From contig BRKX01000002.1 of NCBI GenBank assembly GCA_026008535.1, forward strand, positions 56,188,170 through 56,252,169: a stretch of 64,000 nt of DNA, in the 5' to 3' direction. Below are positions 11,721-22,099 of this stretch, piece after piece (positions within the stretch are counted from its first letter, which is position 1; each line of letters begins with the position of its first letter). The position numbers were made by a program, and so were the translations under genes. Under the pieces are notes generated by a model. The model made no database searches, was not told the origin of the DNA, and saw only the letters and a list, made by a program, of their open reading frames with translations. The DNA is from Perilla frutescens (Eukaryota > Streptophyta > Magnoliopsida > Lamiales > Lamiaceae).

Positions 11721-13085
11721 GGGAAAAGGGCCTTGCAGGCCCCTGAACTTTTTGGCGGGGACCTCTCAGGCCACTGAACTTTTTTTTTTGGCTCAATTGA
11801 GCCCCTGAATTTTTTTTTTTCGAATCTATTGGGCCCTTCCGTCAAGCCCCTCTTGACGGGGCCGTTAGTTCCACCTAAAACGGCGTCGTTTAGGGGTTAT
11901 TCGAATTAAAAAAAATTCTAAATTCAATTAAAAATCCTCCCGACCCATTTTAAAAAATACCCGACCCGACTCTCCTCCTCCCCATTCTCATCTTTTTCCC
12001 CCCTTAGATCCACTTTTAATTTCTTTTTCATTTATTTTTCTGGTTGTTCATCCTTTTCTTTTTTATTTTTTATTCTCTTTCAAAAAATGTTCATCATACA
12101 CATCCAGATTCCGTCCAAGTTCAGGTCAAAAAATCCTTGATTTTCCGTCATGGGGCGCCGGAAACCTGCTACCGGAAAATCTGCCCAGAATCCGGCAGCG
12201 TCTCTTCTGTCCCAATCTACTTCCAAAAAACTCTCCAAAAAAAAGGTAAAAATCGCATTTGCAGCTGCTTCCAGATCTACAGAAAAAAGCCAAAAAAATC
12301 AACCCGATTTCCTTCAGAAAAATCTGAAACACCACTCAGCTGCCCAGAATTCTGAACATCCTCCAGAAAATCCAAATCATACACAGAACCAGCAGACGCC
12401 TTCAAACCACTCACCAACTACCCAGAATTATCCGAATCAACCATAAAATCATCCTGCCTCATTCCAGATCCTGCACCCCATCTCCATGCTCGGAACGCCC
12501 TGCAACACCTCCGGCGATGATTTCTTCGCCCGATCTTTTCCAATCTTCTTCTATACCTTCGGCGCGATCTTCGCCCGATCTTTCCCAATCTTCTTCTCTA
12601 CCTTCGGCGCGGTCTTAGCCTGTACGGGCGGCACTGGTACGGACGGGGATGAGGAGCAGGGATCGGGAGTTGGGGGAGGAAAAGTGGGTGCACTACTCAG
12701 AGGTGGTGGAGAGGAAGGTGAAGGAGGAGGAACTGACGAGCTCCGCCGTGGACCGGTGGCCCTAAATTGAGAACCCTAAACCCGCCCTTTTCACTATTTT
12801 CCCAATTTTAAAGCTAAATGGGGCGGGTTTAGATAGAATCGGGTCGGGTATTTTTTAAAATGGATCGGGAGGATTTTTAATTGAATTTAGAATTTTTTTT
12901 TAATTCGAATAACCCCTAAAACGACGTCGTTTTAGGTGGAACTAACAGCCCCGTCAAGAGGGGCTTGACGGAGGGGCCTAATAGATTCGAAAAAAAAGTT
13001 TAGGGGCTCAATTGAACCAAAAAAAAATTCAGGGACCTGAGAGGTCCCCGCCAAAAAGTTCAGGAGCCTGCGAGGCCCTTTTCCC
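11721..13085. mobile_element. Mutator-like element with ~245-bp TIRs and 10-bp TSD
   Basis: The element begins GGGAAAAGGGCCTTGCAGG at 11721 and ends with the complementary CGAGGCCCTTTTCCC at 13085. The terminal inverted repeats run about 245 bp on each side and contain the near-palindromic AAACGGCGTCGTTT block. It is flanked by the perfect 10-bp duplication ATAATTTTAA at 11711-11720 and 13086-13095. Long TIRs plus a 9-11 bp duplication are diagnostic of the Mutator superfamily. The interior (about 11990-12830) is GC-rich and encodes no transposase, so the copy is non-autonomous. It lies about 640 bp upstream of the eL32 start codon. Confidence 0.9.
12150..12446 (+). other. Open frame in the MULE interior, possible captured sequence
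   Basis: A 98-codon ATG-initiated frame encodes a Lys/Ser/Gln/Asn-rich peptide beginning MGRRKPATGKSAQNPAAS, with a basic KKLSKKKVK patch. I do not recognise a domain. The minus strand of the neighbouring block, 12500-12770, encodes Pro/Ser-rich repeats including KKIGKDRAK twice. Either could be a host gene fragment carried by the element, as in Pack-MULEs, but composition alone is not proof of coding. Confidence 0.3.
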
Positions 13086-13454
13086 ATAATTTTAATATTG
13101 ACACATGAACTAAACATGCAATTTAGGCTAACCGATCTCATCCAGTTTGTGAGCAAGTGAAGTTTAGTGTAGAACAAATATTTAATTTCCTACGTCACCG
13201 AAGAAAGCATCAATTTAGAGAAATATTTAATTTTTCCCTTAACAGAAAGGGGATAATGGCAAACTTTGGTTGTGAAACTGAAAATGAAATAAATTATTTT
13301 ACATTTTTTAAACTTTTTTACTATACTGTATATTCTAATAGAAAAATAGAGTGTGACGGAAATATCCTACGACGCGAACTCAATAACTTAAAAGTGCACC
13401 CAAATCTGCGACCGTCGAGTCCGCCACATCCGTTAAATCTCTAAATAATGTTTG

Positions 13455-13588
13455 ACCACTGGGCCCGAAAGTCAAAACCCTAATCGAATACGAGCCTCCT
13501 TATATATAATACACAGAGCAATATGTTTTTCACTCACTCGGGGGCGGCGGAGCAGAACACAACACAAAACCCTAATTTCACAAACACC
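13455..13588 (+). promoter_or_regulatory. eL32 promoter and 5' leader: site II, telo boxes, TATA
   Basis: A TGGGCC site II element lies at 13460-13465, an AAACCCTAA telo box at 13475-13483 and a TATATATAAT box at 13501-13510. A second telo box (AAACCCTAA) lies at 13567-13575 in the presumed leader. Site II plus telo box is the established promoter signature of plant ribosomal-protein and other growth-linked genes (TCP factors and telo-box proteins). A 5' UTR intron is likely: donor GT at 13589 and acceptor AG ending at 13709. Confidence 0.7.
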
Positions 13589-13722
13589 GTAAGCGAATCT
13601 ACTCTTGAACTGTGTCTATGATTTTTCTTTTTACAATCGATTATCGGTTAGATTTACTGCGCACGATTTGAGAGATTTGTTAATTTTTGTTTGAATTTCT
13701 TGGTTACAGGAGGTGAGTAACA

Positions 13723-14882
13723 ATGGCGGTGCCACTTCTCGATAAACGGATCATCAAGAAGAGGGTGAAGAAATTCAAGAGGACTCAGAGTGATCGGTTT
13801 GTTTCTGTCAAGGTATTTTTTTTTTCCGTTTTGGGTTTCTGTTTTAATGTGATTTTATAGGGGATATGACGATAATAGATTTGTAGCCCCTGTCTCAAGT
13901 TGCATCTACTCATAGATGTAATGTGGTGATTGGCAGTTTATCTGATTCCTTTAGTAACTTGTACATTTGTTTTTATTATTTCCGTGTTTATGTGCTATAT
14001 ATGTAAGTATGTAGAAGTTTGTATAATTGAGAAATGCAAGGAGAGGCGTGATGATACTTTCCCATACACCTATTCTGTAATTGGATGATGATTATTGAAT
14101 CATGCACTACCATCTGATCTCTCTTGCTCTTATGTACATGTGTGTGTATTATATTTTGTTTTGCTTTCTAATTTCTTCTTTCTTGTGTAGACCGTGTGCT
14201 GCAATCCATTATGCAATTCCATCATTTCTGATTTTCCCAGTGATTATTCCTTTGTTTAACCTATAGTTTGTGTAGTAATTTATAAAAGTACAAATATATC
14301 TGCCCGTGGTGTCTAATGTCCTGAATTATATTTGTTGCTGGGCTTCTCGTTTTGAGGGCAGAAATGAACTTGGGAAAGATCTCTACCTTCTGTTTGTTTC
14401 CCCATCTGCATAATAATTGAATTGGATTATTGTGACCAACTTTGCTTTGTTTAATCAATGACAGACAAACTGGCGTAGGCCTAAGGGTATTGATTCTCGG
14501 GTCAGGAGAAAGTTCAAGGGATCCGTGTTGATGCCCAACATTGGATATGGTTCTGACAAGAAGACTCGTCACTATCTTCCAAATGGTTTCAAGAAGTTTC
14601 TTGTGCATAATGTGAAGGAGCTTGAGTTGCTCATGATGCACAATAGGTAATAAGATAGTACATTCCTATTCCTGGCTGTGGTTCAGTTGCATGCTGTTTA
14701 ATAACTTCTGTATGCTTTGAAATAATGTACCTTGAAAAAATTCTTATATCAGGAAGTATTGTGCCGAAATTGCTCACAACATTTCTACAAGAAAGAGGAA
14801 GGATATTGTGGAACGTGCTGCTCAGCTCGACATCGTTGTCACTAACAAGCTTGCTCGTCTGCAAAGCCAGGAGGATGAATGA
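13723..14882 (+). CDS. RPL32: 60S ribosomal protein eL32 (L32)
   Basis: The product is the eukaryotic large-subunit ribosomal protein eL32, which binds 28S rRNA on the solvent side of the 60S particle. The coding exons are 13723-13812, 14465-14646 and 14753-14882, giving 133 aa, the usual family length. The N-terminus is [20 protein letters not shown]. The middle exon holds the family signature [18 protein letters not shown] and [18 protein letters not shown]. The C-terminus ends [12 protein letters not shown]. All introns are GT-AG and phase is kept. The start follows the presumed leader intron and sits in a good ACAATGG context. The protein is highly basic and looks intact. A housekeeping role fits the site II/telo-box promoter. 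It is separated by 567 bp from the next gene on the same strand. Confidence 0.97.
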
Positions 14883-15449
14883 GCCTGCACTTAAAAGACA
14901 TGGGAAATTTTGCATTACAATATGGTTCTCTGTAGTCCATGTATTGCTTTGTCCTTCTGTCATTTCTGTTTTTGGATTTTCACTATGGAGTTGTTGCCAA
15001 ACTTTGAGGTGTTTTGATCTATTTTGAATGTTAATTTAGCATTTACGAAATCTTGTTTGTAAATGATATATTATGTTGTTTCCCTATTCAAGTTTGAATG
15101 TCCTGATATCTTAAAAAATGTTAGAGCTGCCTTCGTCACCGATGCAATTTGTTACTACAGATTGTATTAAATTTTTGTCGCATGGCAACTTTTTTGCAAG
15201 TTGAACAAATTTATTGCTATTTTTATTTATCATTGCATTTTGGAAGGGAAATTCGAATTGTTTGGTTTGCCTGGTAAATAAACACGGAATGTTGGTTTTT
15301 TTGTTGGCGTGGACACAAAGCATAGTTTTTACTTTTTACAACCTCAAACAGCTTTTGAACTTACAACCTTACAAGAAAAGAACCCAAAACTTGATACTTA
15401 TTAATTAGCATCCTCCACAAAGTGCAAAAATACCGTTGAAGTTGAGACG

Positions 15450-16179
15450 ATGGAAGGGCTGAAAACTGTAGCTAAGCTGCTTCTGTTCTTCAACTTCTGC
15501 ATGTACTCACTCGTTTTGGGCATCGGTGCCTGGGCGATCAACAGAGCTATTGACCATGGCTTCGTCATCGGTAACTTTTCTGAAATCTGCAAGTCATTTC
15601 ATCACTTGTTTCAACGTTTCTCGTTGTTTCAACAGGTAAGGGATTTGATCTTCCTGCACATTTCTCTCCTATATACTTCCCGATGGGGAATGCTGCCACG
15701 GGATTCTTCATCGTGTTCTCGTTGATTGCTGGTGTCGTTGGAGTTGCTTCAGCCATCACTGGACTCAACCTTGTTCGATTTTGGAAAATTGATGGTTTGC
15801 CTGCTGCCGCCTCTGCTGGCACCATTGCGTGGACTCTCACGCTTCTTGCCTTGGGGTATTATAACTTCTACTTATGTTTTCTTCATTTTATTTCTTCTTT
15901 TGGGAGCTCATAGAATTGAACCTTTTTTTTTGTCTGCAGATTTGCGGGGAAAGAGATTGATTTGCACGGCAAAAATGGGCGTCTGGTGAGTTGAACATAC
16001 ATATATTATATTGATTTATTGGTTACATCTTTGACAAAATGTTTCAAATGATACATAATGTTGTTTGTTTATGGCAGAAAACAATGGAAACTTTCATCAT
16101 AATTCTCTCAGCTACTCAACTCTTTTACATCGCTGCAATATATGGAGGTGCAGCTGCCATAGTTGAAATGAGAACATAG
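15450..16179 (+). CDS. AWPM-19-like membrane protein (PM19-like)
   Basis: The coding exons are 15450-15570, 15636-15855, 15940-15985 and 16078-16179, giving 162 aa. The family (Pfam AWPM-19) comprises small plasma-membrane proteins with four transmembrane helices, described in plants in ABA, cold and seed-dormancy responses. Visible helices: about 8-30 (LLLFFNFCMYSLVLGIGAWA), 58-82 (NAATGFFIVFSLIAGVVGVA), 96-115 (AAASAGTIAWTLTLLALG) and 132-154 (FIIILSATQLFYIAAIYGGA). The family stretch HFSPIYFPMGNAATGFF is present after exon 1. All introns are GT-AG and in phase. The gene is tail-to-tail with the minus-strand gene ending at 17086. I see no clear ABRE in the short upstream region, so the stress regulation known for relatives is not demonstrated here. 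Confidence 0.93.
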
Positions 16180-17085
16180 TGAGAATTGATTCAAACCGTT
16201 ACACAATTATGCCGTGCTTCCTGCTTGATCTGTCTTCTTTTTCTTAAATAATCTGTAGCAGTTTTTTCTGTTTGTTTGTGTTGTACAAATAGCAAATGCA
16301 TCAAGAATTCATGTGTAAGGATAAGCATAGTCATAGATTGATTGATTTGAGCCAAGGAAAAAAAAGTGAGTAAATAAATTCTGTTCAATCTCCTTTAAAA
16401 AGCGCATCTTACAGAACTAGCATTACACAATAAATTATCTGTCCACATCCACTGCAAAATCAACAAGAATGTAGAACGGGGAACTAACTTTAGCTGCTTT
16501 CGACACAGTTCTCGTTCTGTCAAAATTCTTAGCTGTGGTTTTTTGACATTATGTTGGTAAAGAAGACTGTTGATGGTGAAAAACTTCATTGGAATCCTCC
16601 ACTACTTCCGCCAGGCACAAACAATCCGTTGATGATGTTCATTCTAGGATCTAGCAATGCATTCGAATGCATTTTGTCTTGGATAGTAGAAGTAGCTACA
16701 AGATGTAGAGAGATCAGCTAAAGATTGCATTATGTATATGACTAATGAAATGCTAGTGAGTTTGTGGACGATGCTTCAACAGAAGGGAACTTGTGATGCT
16801 GTTCTAATGCCCATATTCCTAACTTTATAAACCGGGACATGCAACGACAGCCAAAAGAGTAATGATAGATGCAGGTCATATTCAACTGCAAATTCTAGAA
16901 ACGTATCGCACAGTTAGCAGGACACCATTAGCTCCTTAGATTATGACATTTTGTATCAGAATTGACCACACAGAAAATACTGAAATACCCATGGACGATA
17001 CATGAATGGTAGAAACTATCATATGTAACAAAATTGTGAATAAGAAAACATAGTCATTGAGCTTTAGAGGAAAATTTACCTCTAC
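16180..17085. other. Intergenic tail of two convergent genes
   Basis: The stretch presumably holds the 3' UTR of the AWPM-19-like gene (to about 16400) and that of the minus-strand acidic-protein gene. No further gene or repeat structure was recognised. Confidence 0.5.
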
Positions 17086-18658
17086 TTATGCAGCAGACCC
17101 TGAAAACACTTCAAACAATCCACAGCAACTCTTCCAGGATGTTTTTTGAACTGGATGTGGAAAAGGAGGAGCAACCACAGGCTGCAGAGAAATAGAACGA
17201 TTAAGATACAGACTTACATATATATATATATATAGATATATATATATATATATATATATATTTTTGGAGAATACTGGCATAATAACGTGATGGAGGGATG
17301 GATGTGATCGACTGATTGAGAGGTAACACACACCTGAGTAACAACGTGATCCTTCATGTGTTGTGCTCCATTATCTACAGCAGCTCTAGGAGCAATGTAT
17401 GGAGATGTTGATCTATCATCATTTTCTTGTGCCACACATTCCTTTGAATCTAAGGTTGTTGGAGTGCTCTCAGCAGATTGAAGATTTGCTTCTTCTTTTC
17501 CCTGTGATACTGCATTCACGGAAGGTTCGGAGGTGCAAACAGAACTAAACCTTTTCCCTCCATTTTCCTCGAGTGTGGATACAACTACATAAGAATCAGC
17601 TACATCCACTGATTCAACAGGAGCAATGCTCGATTCAGCTTGCTCTTTCTTGATTCCATGGCTTTCATCATCTGAACTGCTGCTGCCACCAGAACTCCCA
17701 GACGAACCTCCATCATAAGCTTTACTGTTTGCCTCATCAAGGTCGACGATTCCATCTTTTACAGACAATTCATCTTCAATCTTGATATCCTTCTCGACCT
17801 TAACTAAACTCTCCTCCACTCTAACTTGCTCTTTGTCATTGTCAAATCTTGATCCTTCCACGGTAGGAGAAGGACCTGTAACTCCGCTATCCTTTTCAAT
17901 CTCTTCATCCTCCCCTTCCATTGGAAGCTTCTGCCGGTCCTCAGATGTTGGCGAGCTGACCTCCCCAACATCACTCTCTCTATCATCGTGCTGCTTCACA
18001 CCCTCATCCCCTGCCATAATTTGAGTCATTTAAAAAACAGCTAAACTCAAAAAATCAAGGATAACAACACATTCAATAAGCTAATCGCCTGATTTTATGA
18101 TCCGTAGAAGTTTTCAAATCTTTAGGAAAAAAGAAAAAAAGAAAAAAGAAAAAGAAGAAGACATCAATCCTTCATTTTAACAGTTAACATTAATCCATGA
18201 CCTTCAGCCATTCAATCCATCAATCACCAAAAACCTCAGATACTTATACATTCAAATTTCAACAATAAAGCTTAGCAACTACGCTACGAAGTGCGAAGCC
18301 ACTTAGAATTAATTATTACACAAAAGCACAAAGACAACAGATAGGCAACTGAAACATGATGCCAAATCAAACTCAATAATATCTTTATTACAAGTAAACA
18401 GCAAGAATCAAGAAACAACATATGCCCACAAATCAAAATCATTGGAAGATTGGCCGTAAAATGTTGAGAAAAGATTGAGCAACACAATGGTTTGTACCCG
18501 CATAAGATTAATAAAGTAAAAGAAAGAAATATTTTTTTTAATAAATAAATTTCCACAATAAAAGCAAAGAGTCCCGTACCATGAGCAGAATTGTTGGGTT
18601 GATTTTGATTTTCCTTCTTTTTCTTGGCGGCTTTTCGCTTCTTGGCACCTGACGGCAT
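17086..18658 (-). CDS. Acidic Ser/Glu-rich plant protein of unknown function
   Basis: The coding exons on the minus strand are 18658-18580, 18010-17334 and 17181-17086, giving 283 aa; introns are GT-AG and phases agree. The protein opens with a very basic tail (MPSGAKKRKAAKKKKENQNQ), likely a nuclear-localisation-type or nucleic-acid-binding segment. A long acidic, disordered, Ser/Asp/Glu-rich body follows (for example GGSSGSSGGSSSSDDESHG). It ends with the compact, conserved-looking SWKSCCGLFEVFSGSAA. I recall similar basic-start and SWKSCCGLFEV-end proteins across plants, but no function is known to me. ATG at 18658 is chosen because the basic motif starts there and no upstream in-frame ATG is visible. 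The (TA)n tract at 17219-17261 lies in intron 2. A (CT)n tract at 18739-18760 lies in the 5' region. Confidence 0.85.
17219..17261. repeat. (TA)n microsatellite in intron 2 of the acidic-protein gene
   Basis: An almost pure TA run with one interrupting G. Its translation as a Tyr-Ile run in one frame is not real coding sequence. Confidence 0.9.
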
Positions 18659-18738
18659 GATGTCTGATTCCGACAATCAGATTAGTTGAAATCAACACCA
18701 ACGGATCAAAATTAGATTGTGCCTTCTCTGCTGAGATT

Positions 18739-18760
18739 TCTTCTCTCTCTCTCTCTCTCT
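18739..18760. repeat. (CT)n tract upstream of the acidic-protein gene
   Basis: On the coding (minus) strand this reads as a GA repeat about 80 bp before the start codon. That is a common position for GA-rich 5' UTR or core-promoter elements in plants. Confidence 0.7.
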
Positions 18761-20261
18761 AAACTATTTTTTTCTCCCTCCTCCAGCTATGCTGGCTGTG
18801 TCTGTTGCCACTGGTTTTGAGAAGGAAAATGAATTTGGATTTCAAATAAGACAGGGTTGAGAAAGACCTCACAGGTTGGTAGGGGCTAGAACAGCATAAC
18901 TGAGAAGAAACCACTAGATTTCATCTAATTATTGGGCTGCTGTCCGTAGATGAGTAAATATACATCTCATAACTTCAAACAAATACACATCACTAATTCA
19001 AGATTAAATATTACGAATTTGAATTTATTTGAAGTTTGTGTAGATATTGTGCATAACTATACATCACTAGCTCAAATTGGTAGAATCTCCCAGAGTTAGA
19101 TGATCTCACCCAATCACTTAGGTGTTATATGAGGTCATACAATTAAAATATTGCAACGTTACATTTGCACAATATAGCAAAGTAACAATTAATTCAACTC
19201 CTATGTTTAAGTGTCCATTCACTAAAAGAGAGAGCCACGATCTCTCTCTGTCTTTTTTTAATGATGTCACACGTGATAAGTTTCAAATTGAGAATAACAC
19301 ATGGAAATAAATTTAACCGAAGAATTTCATTTGTTGAATTTTATTATTTTATTTGATTTAAATTTAACCGAAGATTTTCATTTGTTGAATTATATTATTT
19401 TATTTGATTTATTGCGGATAAGATCATTTATTCCGCATTGTATTTCACTATCATATATATATATATATATTGAGGGATTCTATCATATTTACTAGTTATA
19501 GATTAAATTAAATATATGCCAAAAGCATCTCACCCCATACTTGATATTTAGAAGAAAAAAAGTGCAATATTTATATTATAGAATGTATAAAAGGTGAAAA
19601 ATAAAATCAAAATTAGGTAACGAATGGCGGAGAAATGGCCAAATGGGTAATGTGGAGGAAATGCAAGTGTAGAATTGATTGAAGATGGAGAAGTGGTGTG
19701 GATAATGCCATGTAATGCACCTATCATTCATCGCACTACTATTAGTAATCTATTACTATTGAGTATTAATTAACTAGCGTTACTATTAATCAAATCATGC
19801 AATGAATAGGATTGTATATAGATAAATTGAAATGACGTTGCCGAGTTATTTAGATTTAGATTTAAAAAAATAAAATTAAAACAATATTGCCAAATTATAT
19901 TCAACTTCAGAGTATTTCAATAGTATTGAGTTGTGATTATTGTATGCATATTATGTATGAAAGGGCGAAAAAATTAGGTTCAGGAAGTAAATGAAGACTA
20001 CTGACTACATGATTATCGTATAAATATATAACATATCCATGCTAAAATTCGGAGTGGACTTAATTTGAATATAATTAAGTGTTAACTGTCACGCACATTA
20101 TATGATTAATTATTTTCTTTATTTATTATCACCACTATCCTGTATTTATTTTATTAGTTAATGAGGCAAAGATCGTTGCAATTAATTTAATAAAACACAA
20201 AATAATGTACAAATAATTTGATTTCGGATCAAATTTATATTTTTGGATCCAATCTCTATTT
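18761..20261. other. AT-rich intergenic stretch with a short tandem repeat
   Basis: No gene is seen. A 51-bp unit starting AATTTAACCGAAG is repeated twice, at 19310-19360 and 19361-19411. A short (TA)n tract lies near 19455-19470. The remainder is AT-rich and unstructured. Confidence 0.6.
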
Positions 20262-20267
20262 CTCCTC

Positions 20268-21260
20268 TGATTAATCACTCTAGGAACGATCTTTAAATGG
20301 TCTTCGAAATTTTCGGGGAAGATTTGTATTCTCCATTTTCTTTGACTTGGTATTTGGTCTCTTTAAATGGTCTTCGAAATTTTCGGGGAAGATTTGTATT
20401 CTCCATTTTCTTTGACTTGGTATTTGGTCTTTGAAAACGTTAATCCGGAGGGCCAACGCCTTGTTTCCGGATCAAACGTTGATTTTGGGTTGAACTTGAC
20501 GAAGAACGCTTTGAACTACCTTGCTTGTGGATCAAACGCCGTCTTCGTGATGAAGAACGCTTTTGAATGTCACAAGAACGCCTTGAATATCTTAGAGAAT
20601 TTCACTTATGGAAATTATCAAATTCTTGAACTCTTCAAATGACTTCGGGTGTGATTTTCATTCTCCATATGACCTCTATTTATAGGCGTAAGGAGAGAGA
20701 AATTCGGAGATTTAGGGCTGAGGTGGCGCGATTTGATTGGCTCCTCAATATTTTGGACTTATCTTTATCAAATCCTTGATTTCTGCACAGATTTGACACG
20801 TGTCGACTACTGATTGGTCGAGATTATCCACATATTTAAATATCAACATTTATTTATTTAATTTAGGAATTAATTTATATAAATCCCTCAAATATAAACA
20901 AATGATATATTTTGATATTTAAATCTTTATCTCCAAATATTAAATATCAATATCTTTTTATTTAATTTAGAAATTAATTTTATTAAATTCCTAAAACATA
21001 AATAAATGATATAATTTGATATTTAATTATTTGCATGGCATAATTTAATTTAGCCATTAAAATTTATCCGCCTACAACCGTATTAGCCTCGTTCATCATG
21101 TTCGATAATTGGGCTAAGATCGGCTTAGTACTAATATTCAATGCCCTTTGGGCCATTTAGAATGGGTTTGTCATTTATTATTTGGGCTTTTGTTAATTTC
21201 GAATTAGCTGATTCTATAGCCACCTATTTTCAACACAGACCCAGTAATTAATCGCCAACA
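20268..21260 (-). mobile_element. Probable solo LTR, minus orientation
   Basis: The minus strand begins TGTTGGCGATTAATTACTGG at 21260 and ends ...GAGTGATTAATCA at 20268, giving TG...CA termini and 993 bp. A TATA box for the minus strand (CCTATAAATAGAGG) lies at 20673-20686. The pentamer CTCCT occurs at 21261-21265 and at 20262-20266, the latter separated from the LTR by one extra C. It therefore looks like a target duplication with a one-base footprint. A 70-bp internal tandem duplication covers 20291-20430. No internal coding region is present. Confidence 0.6.
20291..20430. repeat. 70-bp tandem duplication inside the solo LTR
   Basis: Two adjacent copies begin CTTTAAATGGTCTTCG at 20291 and 20361 and appear identical by eye. 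The duplication makes part of the LTR's transcribed region repeat. Confidence 0.9.
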
Positions 21261-21281
21261 CTCCTGTATATCAGAATGTAT

Positions 21282-22080
21282 GTGTCGGCCCATCAGACGA
21301 TCCGTTCCGATCTGTCCGCGCTCCGTAAGAAAAATGGTAAAATGCAGTATCAATCTTTACACTAAAAGTATCATTTAAAGTGCAAAAAGTATCAATTGTA
21401 TCATTAAATAGTAATTGGTCTGCTACTTCTCTTTTATGAGTTTATGTAGTTTAAATTGTGATTTTTTTCATTCCAATTAATGTTTAGAGTTTGGGGGGTA
21501 TATTTTTTTAGGGTTCATGTTTTTTAGGATTTTTTAGGGTTTTTTTTTAGTATTTTTAGGGGTTTTTGTTGTGTTTTTTTAGGGTTCATGATTTTTAGGG
21601 TTCATAGTTTTTTTAGGGTTTTTTTAGTATTTTTTAGGGGTTTTGTTATGTTTTTTTAGGGTTTATGTTTTTTTCTTTCAATTATCATTGATATTTGTTT
21701 CGAATTAAATTAATTGGCGAGTGCATTGCGCGAGTCGCCGAATTAAAAGAAATCATTCACTTTACTTTTATGGTCCATTAAATCAATTTTAGGATATATA
21801 TTTATATTTATTTTAAAAATTAAATTAATAAATTTCAATTTTTAGGGTTCACTAATTATATTTTAGAGTATACAATTAGGGGGCACAAAAAATAGAAAAA
21901 TTGAAAAAAATAAAAATAAAATTGAAAAAAAAAATAAAAAAAATTAATGCAGGCTCGTGTACCCCACGCACCGCGCGTGGCCCTTGCGCGTGAGGTACAC
22001 GCGCCTACAAAAATGGGGCTTTTTTTTAAAGATGGGCCGATCCGGATTGTGGGCTGGGTCGTCTGATGGGCCGACCCATC
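21282..22080. mobile_element. Small element B, non-autonomous relative of element A
   Basis: Inverted termini: GTGTCGGCCCATCAGACGA at 21282-21300 and TCGTCTGATGGGCCGACCCA at 22059-22078. Just inside the left end the word AGTATCAWT occurs about four times at 21339-21425, the reverse complement of the AATGATACT word that fills 1-3540. The right terminus matches 3521-3540 closely. There is no coding capacity. A GC-rich hairpin-prone block lies at 21950-22015. No target duplication was identified. Confidence 0.6.
21485..21670. repeat. Degenerate TTTAGGG-type tract
   Basis: A T-rich stretch carries about nine spaced TTTAGGG or TTTTAGGG units with variable T runs and GGTTCATG spacers. It looks like a decayed telomere-type or simple repeat inside element B. 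Part of the pattern (TTTTTAGGGGTTTTTGTTGTG) recurs at 26424-26445. Confidence 0.5.
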
Positions 22081-22099
22081 AAACTTATATATAAGAGAG

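Noticed and set aside
14261..15027. Open frames over eL32 exons and introns on both strands
   Set aside because: They are out of frame with, or antisense to, the conserved eL32 protein.
17214..17331. Reading the acidic protein through into a Tyr-Ile run
   Set aside because: The run is the (TA)n tract in intron 2. A GT donor at 17333 and AG acceptor at 17182 give an in-phase exon with a plausible C-terminus.
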